Origin: Sporosarcina sp. 6E9
Lineage (GTDB): Bacteria > Bacillota > Bacilli > Bacillales_A > Planococcaceae
Assembly: GCF_017921835.1 (NCBI RefSeq)
Contig: NZ_JAGEMN010000004.1
Location: 62,001 to 126,000 of the forward strand
DNA: 64,000 nt
Direction of reading: 5' to 3'
Both the position numbers and the translations under genes were made by a program. The notes under the pieces are model-generated. The model saw only the letters and a program-made list of their open reading frames with translations, was not told the origin of the DNA and searched no databases. This document shows, in pieces, positions 54,393 through 64,000 of this stretch (its first letter is position 1; every line of letters starts with the position of its first letter).

Positions 54393-54614
54393 ATGTATGC
54401 CATTCATTATTTTGAAAATAAAGTTGAGCTACTGAATATAGCATCACGGATAATACCCGCCGTGGATGACAGCGTAAGTATAAAAGGACGTAACGGAAAA
54501 GTGAAAAGTGTTGAGAAGATGGGCGAAACTAAATACTTTGTGGTTGTCGAGTTTGAAAAGAAAGTTGAAAAAAGCAAGACAAACTTATGGAGAATTGGTA
54601 TGAAAAGAAAATGA
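54393..54614 (+). CDS. small basic protein, 73 aa
   Basis: Not recognised. Soluble, lysine-rich, beta-strand pattern (VSIKGRNGKVKSVEKMGETK, YFVVVEFEKKV) like a small KOW- or SH3-like barrel, but no family can be named. AAAAGGGG lies upstream of the ATG and a terminator follows at 54649. Confidence 0.6.
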   Translation: MYAIHYFENKVELLNIASRIIPAVDDSVSIKGRNGKVKSVEKMGETKYFVVVEFEKKVEKSKTNLWRIGMKRK

Positions 54615-54648
54615 CTTTCTATTGACATCTGTCTTTAGCAGAATTCAA

Positions 54649-54682
54649 AAAGGGAATCAGGTATTAATCCTGGTTCCCTTCT
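54649..54682 (+). terminator. terminator of the small basic protein gene
   Basis: Stem AAGGGAATCAGG/CCTGGTTCCCTT, loop TATTAAT, T-rich tail. Confidence 0.7.
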
Positions 54683-54783
54683 ATGTTCTTATGTTCGCCA
54701 ATTAGTTTTCTCGAAATTTCGTTGCTACTCATCAAATGAAGTTCAGTAATTTCAACAGAGTTAAGTTATTCTTTTCTAATCTT

Positions 54784-54895
54784 TCATTTTGGTTGTGCCT
54801 GAAACCATTGAACTTTCTGATCATGAAAGATTCCTTGAAAGAATTCCCCTTCAATGTTTAATGTAAATTGATAAAGTTCCGATGAAAAAGGGCAA
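54784..54895 (-). pseudogene. C-terminal remnant of a DUF5342-like protein
   Basis: Minus-strand frame reads SSELYQFTLNIEGEFFQGIF then HDQKVQWFQAQPK and TGA. The pattern ...GIxHDxxxxWFxxxP resembles the small Bacillus family DUF5342. No start codon or ribosome site; it begins right beside the tmRNA terminator, so the N-terminus is gone. Confidence 0.35.
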
Positions 54896-54897
54896 AA

Positions 54898-54926
54898 GAA
54901 AAAACCCTTGATTGACAAGGGTTTTG
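54898..54926 (-). terminator. terminator of tmRNA
   Basis: Minus strand AAAACCCTTG/CAAGGGTTTT around TCAAT, followed by TTTCTTTT. Confidence 0.8.
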
Positions 54927-54958
54927 ACTATGTTATATACCCATACGATTTCTCAGTA

Positions 54959-55314
54959 TGGAGACGGCGGGAGTCGAACCCGCGTCCAGAGGCTCATATA
55001 CTCGAGCATCTACGCGTGTAGTTTGCCAATTAGGTTTCGCGCATCATTTTGCCGGCAAACTAGGCGACCTGTGCGCTATCCTGCGAATCTCTTACGGCTA
55101 CCTCAGGAGAGAGTAGACGTCGTATCCCACTTAAGTTGAGCCTTATAACCGCACATGGGCGATGAAGCCATAAGGCAGATTCAGTCAGCTTACGCTGCGA
55201 ATGCTAGGTTGTTGTTTGTTTTGCCTGTTATTATAAGTGCCGTTTCTGACGGAGCCGAGCCCTCCGACGCGCAACTCAAGCTCAGACCACCCCTGTCGAA
55301 TCCGTAACGTCCCC
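54959..55314 (-). ncRNA. ssrA: transfer-messenger RNA
   Basis: About 356 nt. The 5' end GGGGACGTTACGGATTCGAC and the 3' end GGGTTCGACTCCCGCCGTCT then CCA pair as the acceptor stem with T-arm. The tag frame (55190-55225) encodes GKTNNNLAFAA and TAA, giving AGKTNNNLAFAA with the resume alanine. It rescues stalled ribosomes together with SmpB encoded directly upstream. The CCA end is not fully encoded. Confidence 0.96.
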
Positions 55315-55392
55315 GAAAGGATGTCAGGATAACCGGTTAAGGTTTCTGAACTACTAATACAATACATAGTATAGCTGATTTTCTAACAAAAG

Positions 55393-55860
55393 TCAATATT
55401 GCTGACTCTCTTTAAGCGCACGAGCGACGTCTCTCTTCGCTTCTTTCTGCTTGAGGTCTTCACGTCTGTCATAATGTTTCTTACCTTTACCAACGCCTAC
55501 CAGGACCTTTGCAAAGCCATTTTTCAAATGGATTTGAATAGGAACAATCGTATAACCTTGCTGCTGTGTTTTTCCGATCAACTGGTTAATTTGCCTTCTT
55601 TGGAGTAAAAGCTTTCGAGTTCGTACGGGATCGTGATTAAACCGATTTCCTTGTTCGTAAGGACTAATATGCATATTCACGATCCAGGCTTCGTTATTAC
55701 GTATTTGAACGAACGCTTCTCTTAATTGAACTTTTCCAGCACGAATCGATTTGATTTCTGTGCCTTGCAAAACGATGCCCGCCTCCAGCGTATCTTCGAT
55801 TGTATAATCGAAATTCGCCCTTCTATTTCTGGCTAGAACGTTGCCTTTTCCTTTAGCCAT
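55393..55860 (-). CDS. smpB: SsrA-binding protein SmpB
   Basis: 155 residues, full length. [38 protein letters not shown] and the C-terminal [20 protein letters not shown] are diagnostic. It binds tmRNA and delivers it to stalled ribosomes. GGGGGAAG precedes the ATG. Between rnr and ssrA, the conserved Bacillales order. Confidence 0.97.
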   Translation of the reverse strand: MAKGKGNVLARNRRANFDYTIEDTLEAGIVLQGTEIKSIRAGKVQLREAFVQIRNNEAWIVNMHISPYEQGNRFNHDPVRTRKLLLQRRQINQLIGKTQQQGYTIVPIQIHLKNGFAKVLVGVGKGKKHYDRREDLKQKEAKRDVARALKESQQY

Positions 55861-55908
55861 CGATTCTTCCCCCTTTAGGTGCCGGGGACAGCAATCGTCA
55901 CCCCGACA

Positions 55909-58224
55909 TCATTTTCTTTTTCTAGGTTTTCTCTTTGTTTTTTTGGCGACACCTTCATAATATTTCTTCTTATTATTCGTCGCTTGGGGCTTTCTTTTCC
56001 CCTTAGGTTTATCTTTGTCTGAACCATGTTGTTTCTTCGCATGGATGACTTTTGGTGATTCTCTGCGCGTGCGGTGGAATGATTGCTTCATCCCGACAAG
56101 TTCAAAATCGATTGCTGATTCTTCTGGTTTCACAGCAACAACTCTGACTGTTACCTCAGCGCCAATTCTGAATTGCTTTCCTGTATGCTCGCCGATCATC
56201 ATCATTTGTCTATCGTCAAATCGATAATAATCATCAGTCATATAAGAAACATGGACAAGCCCTTCAATCGTATTCTCCAGTTCAACGAATAAACCGAAAT
56301 TCGTAACTGACGAGATGACACCTTCAAACTCTTCGCCAATTTTATCAAGCATAAATTGAGCTTGTTTCAAGGATTCAGTATCCCGTTCAGCATCTACTGC
56401 GCGGCGTTCTCGCTCAGATGTATGTTCGGCAATTTCAGTCAACACTGCATTCCAATGTTCGATTGTCTTTGGTGAAAGATCTTTTTCGATTAAATACGTT
56501 CGGATTAAACGATGAACGATTAAGTCCGGGTAACGGCGAATTGGTGCCGTAAAATGCGTGTAAAAATCAGTTGATAAGCCGAAATGGCCAAGGCTTTCCT
56601 CAAAGTATTTCGCTTGTTGCATCGAGCGTAAAAGCATTGTTGAAATAACCGTTTCTTCTGGCATCCCTTGAATCGATTCAACAATTTCTTGTAGCGCGCG
56701 TGGATGGACATCATTGCCCGTACCTTTGACGACTACTCCGAAATTTGTTAAGAACTCAAAGAACTTTTGTAATTTCTCAGCTTTTGGGTTTTCATGGATT
56801 CGGTAAATAAACGGAACTTGAAGCCAGTGGAAATGCTCCGCAATCGTTTCATTCGCCGCAAGCATGAACTCCTCTATAAGCTTTTCAGACACCGTGCGCT
56901 CGACGAGGACGACGTCTGTCGGCCAGCCTTCGTCATCCACCAGGACTTTTGATTCCTTAAAATCAAAATCAATGGCTCCGCGGTCGATTCGCTTTGTTTT
57001 CAATATTTTCGCAAGATCCGCCATATCATTCAGCATCGGAACGATAGATGCGTATTTAGCAACTAATTCTTCATCTTTTTCTTCGATGATCTTATAAACT
57101 TCTGTGTATGTCATTCGTTCTTTCGAATTAATAACACTTTCAAATATTTCATTCTCTATCACTTTACCGTTTCGATCAATTTTCATGACACATGAAAGCG
57201 TCAGTCGATCGACACCTGGATTTAACGAACAAATTCCGTTCGAAAGTTTATGCGGCAACATCGGAATTACACGGTCTGTCAAATAGACGCTTGTCCCGCG
57301 TTCATAAGCTTCTTCATCCATTGGCGAATTTTCCGTTACGTAATAACTGACATCTGAAATATGAACGGATAATGTATACGTGCCATCTTCGTTTTTGACG
57401 ACTGCAATCGCGTCATCTAAATCTTTTGCATCCGCACCGTCAATTGTAATTGCCATATCTGCGCGCAAATCGCGACGTTTATGCAAATCTTTTTCTTCGA
57501 CTGTATCGGAGATTTTATTGGCTTGGTTTAATACGTCTTCGGGAAATTCAATTGCGATGCCATGTTTATAAATAATTGATAAAATATCGACACCCGGATC
57601 GTTTCGGTGTCCAAGTATTTGCGTAATCATTCCCGTTGCGGATTTTGAATCGTTTGGCCACTCGGTTATTTCAGCAATTACTTTATGACCCTCAACCGCA
57701 TCTAGCGAACTTCCTTTTGGGATAAATAAATCCATCGGTAGTTTTTTATCATCAGGAACAACAAACCCAAATCCTTTATTATCCTGGTATGTTCCCACAA
57801 CTTTCGTCGTTTTACGTTCAGCAATTCGCGTGATTGTTCCTTCACGACGATCGCCAGCACTGTCGCCTGATACGCGGACTAGAACGATATCTCCATTCAT
57901 TGCGCCATTTACTTCATGAGGCGGTATGAAAATATCATCCATGCCTTCAGCATCCGGCGCTACAAAACCAAAGCCTTTCGCATGCCCGATAAATTTTCCG
58001 CGTACATGATTCATTCTTTCAGGGACGCCGTACCGGTTTGTTCTCGAGCGAATTAAATGCCCACTTTGCTCAAGTTGAACGAGCATTTTCACCAATTCTT
58101 TAAATTCAGCTGCTTGTTCAAACCCTAGTAACTCCTGTATTTCTTGTACAGTAAGCGGTTTATAGGATTCCTCTTTCATAAGCGACAATATTCTTTGTCT
58201 CAGTTCTTGTTCATAGTTATCCAT
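55909..58224 (-). CDS. rnr: ribonuclease R
   Basis: 771 residues. N-terminal winged helix, two cold-shock OB domains ([39 protein letters not shown]), the RNB catalytic domain ([20 protein letters not shown] with the metal-binding aspartates), an S1 domain ([20 protein letters not shown]) and a lysine-rich tail. Degrades structured RNA 3' to 5' and works with tmRNA in clearing defective messages. ATG 58224 lies 6 nt after GGAGGG; the ATG at 58230 directly abuts it. Confidence 0.96.
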   Translation of the reverse strand: MDNYEQELRQRILSLMKEESYKPLTVQEIQELLGFEQAAEFKELVKMLVQLEQSGHLIRSRTNRYGVPERMNHVRGKFIGHAKGFGFVAPDAEGMDDIFIPPHEVNGAMNGDIVLVRVSGDSAGDRREGTITRIAERKTTKVVGTYQDNKGFGFVVPDDKKLPMDLFIPKGSSLDAVEGHKVIAEITEWPNDSKSATGMITQILGHRNDPGVDILSIIYKHGIAIEFPEDVLNQANKISDTVEEKDLHKRRDLRADMAITIDGADAKDLDDAIAVVKNEDGTYTLSVHISDVSYYVTENSPMDEEAYERGTSVYLTDRVIPMLPHKLSNGICSLNPGVDRLTLSCVMKIDRNGKVIENEIFESVINSKERMTYTEVYKIIEEKDEELVAKYASIVPMLNDMADLAKILKTKRIDRGAIDFDFKESKVLVDDEGWPTDVVLVERTVSEKLIEEFMLAANETIAEHFHWLQVPFIYRIHENPKAEKLQKFFEFLTNFGVVVKGTGNDVHPRALQEIVESIQGMPEETVISTMLLRSMQQAKYFEESLGHFGLSTDFYTHFTAPIRRYPDLIVHRLIRTYLIEKDLSPKTIEHWNAVLTEIAEHTSERERRAVDAERDTESLKQAQFMLDKIGEEFEGVISSVTNFGLFVELENTIEGLVHVSYMTDDYYRFDDRQMMMIGEHTGKQFRIGAEVTVRVVAVKPEESAIDFELVGMKQSFHRTRRESPKVIHAKKQHGSDKDKPKGKRKPQATNNKKKYYEGVAKKTKRKPRKRK

Positions 58225-58269
58225 TTGCATCCCTCCTTTTCATTAAAGCATGACCATTTAACCCCATTT

Positions 58270-59016
58270 TCACACGGTCCAATCCAAAGATTCAAGGAAT
58301 TCGAATACGTCTTCATGAAGTTGTTCTTTTTCTGGACCGAGTGTAATGACATGTCCTGATTTTTCATACCATTTAATCTTTTTTTCAACCGATTCTGTCT
58401 GTTCATAAATATACGTGGCCGATTCGGGATTAATAACCGTATCAAGCGTTCCTTGCGTGACAAACAGCGGCGAATAAATTTGTTCGACGTTTTCACTTAC
58501 GTTATAAATAAGGTCTCGCAAATCAGCTAATGACGGCATTGTTTCTTCGCGTAATGCAGCGACTTCACGTTCAATAACGTCCGGATCTTTCCCTTCATAC
58601 TTCTTATATTCCTCGGCATATTCGAGTACGCCCTGAAACATGATATCTGTTGTGCGCATGGTCATTGGTGCACACATAGTTACAATACCCTTTAATGGTT
58701 TGTTATACCCTAATTTAAGTGAAAATACGCCTCCAAGTGACAATCCTGCGACTGCGATTTCAGTATATCCTGCTTCTATAAGTTTATTATAACCTGCGAG
58801 CGCATCTTCCCACCACTGGTCCGGGCCTGTTTTTAATAATTCTTCCGGCGGAACTCCGTGGCCTCTATAATGCGGCGCAAGTGAAGTATAGCCTTTTTTC
58901 TCAAGAAACCTCCCAAGCATCCGAACGTCTGCTGAAGTTCCTGTAAAACCATGCAATAATAAAACTGCGCGTTTTCCTTGTTCAAAAAAGAATGGTTTCG
59001 GTTGTGCAATCCTCAT
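58270..59016 (-). CDS. est: carboxylesterase (alpha/beta hydrolase)
   Basis: 248 residues. Oxyanion region [15 protein letters not shown], nucleophile GLSLGG near residue 94, acid in [12 protein letters not shown] and His in [11 protein letters not shown]. Matches the Bacillales Est30-type carboxylesterase found between secG and rnr. GGAGG precedes the ATG. Confidence 0.92.
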   Translation of the reverse strand: MRIAQPKPFFFEQGKRAVLLLHGFTGTSADVRMLGRFLEKKGYTSLAPHYRGHGVPPEELLKTGPDQWWEDALAGYNKLIEAGYTEIAVAGLSLGGVFSLKLGYNKPLKGIVTMCAPMTMRTTDIMFQGVLEYAEEYKKYEGKDPDVIEREVAALREETMPSLADLRDLIYNVSENVEQIYSPLFVTQGTLDTVINPESATYIYEQTESVEKKIKWYEKSGHVITLGPEKEQLHEDVFEFLESLDWTV

Positions 59017-59036
59017 TTTTCTACCTCCATAAAAAA

Positions 59037-59069
59037 TGCCTGACCATTCTGAAGTGGAATGTCAGGCAG
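59037..59069 (-). terminator. terminator between secG and est
   Basis: Stem TGCCTGACATTCC and its complement with TTTTTT on the minus strand. It lies just upstream of the est start, so est is expressed by read-through or its own weak promoter. Confidence 0.75.
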
Positions 59070-59098
59070 TGTGTTTATTAAAATAACTTGATTTTTAG

Positions 59099-59326
59099 TT
59101 AAAACTTAACCACTAAAATAGCCAGTACGAAAAACAAAACTGCTAGCACTATGGTTACACGTTGTAGGACCAAGTCGAGTCCACGAGCTTTTTGTTTTCC
59201 GAATAGTTGTTCAGCCCCACCTGAGATGGCTCCTGAAAGACCTGCACTTGATCCGGATTGTAATAATACGACTACAATTAAAGCTAATGCTACGATTAAA
59301 AGCAGTGTCATCAGCAAAGCATGCAT
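59099..59326 (-). CDS. secG: preprotein translocase subunit SecG
   Basis: 75 residues, two transmembrane helices ([36 protein letters not shown]) joined by the typical Ser/Gly-rich loop [20 protein letters not shown]. The Met codon after GGAGGTGGAAACAAA is the start; the frame is open 20 codons further. SecYEG accessory subunit. Confidence 0.93.
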   Translation of the reverse strand: MHALLMTLLLIVALALIVVVLLQSGSSAGLSGAISGGAEQLFGKQKARGLDLVLQRVTIVLAVLFFVLAILVVKF

Positions 59327-59428
59327 TTTGTTTCCACCTCCTGAATAGAACTTCACAACAAGTACTATTTTACCAAATAGAAACAATTGTTACAACCTTT
59401 ATTTTTGATTAGTCATACAATATAGGCT

Positions 59429-59457
59429 GAAAAAACTCACCGAAGTGAGTTTTTCCT
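59429..59457 (-). terminator. terminator of the glycolytic operon
   Basis: Minus strand AAAACTCACTTC/GGTGAGTTTTTT hairpin just after the eno stop codon. Confidence 0.75.
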
Positions 59458-59458
59458 A

Positions 59459-62283
<2,825 letters not shown>

Positions 62284-62291
<8 letters not shown>

Positions 62292-63045
62292 TAGCGCCCG
62301 CCTCGATCAATTTAATGAACGATGCAGGTTCTAAGCTTGCACCGCCAACAAGTGCTCCGTCAATATGCTCTTTGGAAAGGAGTTCTTCAACATTTCCTGG
62401 ATTTACACTACCGCCGTATTGGATTCGAACAGCGTCCGCTACTTCTTCGCCGTAGAGTTCTCCAACCGTTTCGCGAACCGCTTTACACACTTCATTCGCA
62501 TCATCGGCAGTCGCCGTTTTTCCAGTACCTATCGCCCAAATCGGTTCATAAGCGATGACCGCATTTTTAACGTTCGTTCCATCAACTTCCTTGAAAGCTT
62601 CTTTTACTTGGTGAGAAACTTTTTCGACAGTTGTGTGGCTTTCGCGTTCTTCGAGCGTTTCTCCGACACAAACAATTGGCGTTAGGCCGTATTCAAAAGC
62701 CGCATGCACTTTTTCGTTTACAGTTTGATCTGTTTCATTGTAATACTCACGACGTTCCGAGTGGCCAAGAACGACATAATTAACACCGACGCTTTTCAAC
62801 ATCGCTGGGCTTACTTCACCTGTAAATGCACCTTCTTTTTCTGAATGCATCGTTTGTGCACCGATGTTCAAGGCAGAACCTTCAGTAAGTTCAACAAGTT
62901 TTGTCAGATAGAGTGCTGGCGCACAAACAATTGCTTCGACACGATCCGATACTGGTAATTTACCTTTTACTTCTTCAGCAAATTTCTCTGCTTCCTCAGC
63001 TGTTTTATACATTTTCCAATTTCCTGCAATAATACGTTTTCGCAA
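62284..63045 (-). CDS. tpiA: triosephosphate isomerase
   Basis: 253 residues. GNWKMYKT, catalytic His in [13 protein letters not shown] (~94) and Glu in [15 protein letters not shown] (~168), phosphate loop [11 protein letters not shown]. Lies 17 bp after pgk in the glycolytic operon. Confidence 0.98.
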
Positions 63046-63062
63046 AGTGTATTCCCCTCCGA

Positions 63063-64000
63063 TTAGTTATCGTCTAGTGCTGTAACACCTGGTAGATCTT
63101 TACCCTCCATAAATTCAAGGGATGCGCCGCCGCCTGTCGAAATATGATCCATCTTTTCTCCGACGTTAAACTTTTCAACCGCTGCAGCAGAATCTCCGCC
63201 GCCAATGACTGTATAACCGTTCGTGTCAGCCATCGCTTCGGCAACCCGTTTCGTTCCATTTTCAAACGGTTTAAGTTCAAACACGCCCATTGGACCATTC
63301 CAAATAATCAAGTTCGATTTTGCAATAACATCCGCATAAAGATCTGCCGTTTTCGGACCGATATCGAGTCCTTCCCAATCCTTTGGAATCGCGTTCAAAT
63401 CTACAACCTCTGTGTTTGCATCCGCGGAAAAGTCATCCGCAACCACTACATCGATTGGCAGATAGAGCTTCACGCCATTTTTTTCGGCTTTCTCCATGAA
63501 TGAGCGCGCAAGATCCATCTTGTCTTCTTCAAGTAAGGATTTTCCTATTTCATACCCTTGCGCCTTCAAAAACGTATATGAAAGACCGCCGCCGATAATC
63601 AAGTTATCTACTATGTCTAGTAAATGATCAATAACACCAATTTTATCTTTAACTTTTGCCCCACCAATAATCGCAGTGAATGGACGCTCTGGTTTTGAAA
63701 GTGCTTTACCAAGAACATCTAGCTCTTTTTCAAGCAACAAGCCCGCTACAGCAGGAAGATGTTCTGCAATGCCCGATGTCGTTGCATGTGCACGGTGTGC
63801 AGCTCCAAAAGCATCATTGACAAAGACATCTGCCAATTTCGCAAATTCTTTTGCTAATTCCGGGTCGTTTTTTTCTTCGCCTGCATGGAAACGCACGTTT
63901 TCAAGAAGGATAACGTCTCCATTTCCCATTTCTGAAATCGCATTTTCGACAGCTTCGCCGATTGACTCGTCCAACTTTTGTACAGGTTTATCAATCAGTT
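63063..64000 (-). CDS. pgk: phosphoglycerate kinase, N-terminus beyond window
   Basis: About 312 C-terminal codons are visible and the frame is open at the window edge (…[20 protein letters not shown]), so the first ~80 residues are missing. [52 protein letters not shown] and [13 protein letters not shown] are diagnostic. The enzyme makes ATP from 1,3-bisphosphoglycerate. Confidence 0.97.
   Translation of the reverse strand, partial: LIDKPVQKLDESIGEAVENAISEMGNGDVILLENVRFHAGEEKNDPELAKEFAKLADVFVNDAFGAAHRAHATTSGIAEHLPAVAGLLLEKELDVLGKALSKPERPFTAIIGGAKVKDKIGVIDHLLDIVDNLIIGGGLSYTFLKAQGYEIGKSLLEEDKMDLARSFMEKAEKNGVKLYLPIDVVVADDFSADANTEVVDLNAIPKDWEGLDIGPKTADLYADVIAKSNLIIWNGPMGVFELKPFENGTKRVAEAMADTNGYTVIGGGDSAAAVEKFNVGEKMDHISTGGGASLEFMEGKDLPGVTALDDN

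Overview
The window looks like a chromosomal segment of a low-to-moderate G+C, endospore-former-type Bacillales bacterium. Planococcaceae, for example a Sporosarcina relative, fits best. This rests on strong GGAGG-type ribosome binding sites, a FadR-type operator in front of a fadN-fadA-fadE operon, the glycolytic order pgk-tpiA-gpmI-eno followed by secG, est, rnr, smpB and ssrA, and a 182-bp GC-rich interspersed repeat. Genus assignment is inference. Almost everything is on the minus strand; the window cuts fadE at base 1 and pgk at base 64000.

Layout. 1-5.3 kb: fatty-acid beta-oxidation operon with a sigma-A promoter, a cre-like dyad at the start site and a FadR operator. 5.4-7.2 kb: a C39-like protein, a 5'-3' exonuclease and the GC-rich repeat. 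7.2-11.3 kb: nine short, functionally unrelated minus-strand genes, most followed by a copy or half-copy of a conserved ~50-bp element, so the region resembles a gene-cassette array. 11.5-16 kb: hutU-hutI-hutH for histidine degradation. 16.1-16.3 kb: six copies of a decamer at an almost exact 21-bp period. 16.3-19 kb: ECF sigma/anti-sigma pair and a divergent Pro-Gly-rich protein.

19-39.6 kb is an exopolysaccharide locus read from 36.7 kb leftwards: sugar transferase, Wzz/BY-kinase, CpsB-like protein, polymerase, glycosyltransferases, epimerase, flippase, ATP-grasp, dTDP-amino-sugar genes, PLP decarboxylase, two FemAB/GNAT-type proteins and a polysaccharide deacetylase, with a large LuxR/MalT-type regulator upstream. 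The CpsB homologue has lost most metal ligands and the kinase lacks a tyrosine tail. 39.8-47.9 kb: a CDF metal transporter with a possible leader terminator, a 1620-residue secreted double nuclease and a secreted 5'-nucleotidase that share a ~100-residue repeat domain. 48.2-49.4 kb is a decayed zone with a cueP pseudogene and a frameshifted small membrane protein.

49.4-54.6 kb: an asparagine-synthetase-like protein without its N-terminal cysteine, a winged-helix protein followed by a second 21-bp-period array with a different decamer, a quinone-oxidoreductase remnant, an EamA transporter, an SDR and a small protein. 54.9-64 kb: tmRNA, smpB, rnr, carboxylesterase, secG and the lower glycolysis genes. 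The two most unusual signals are the pair of 21-bp-period arrays and the cassette-like array of small genes.
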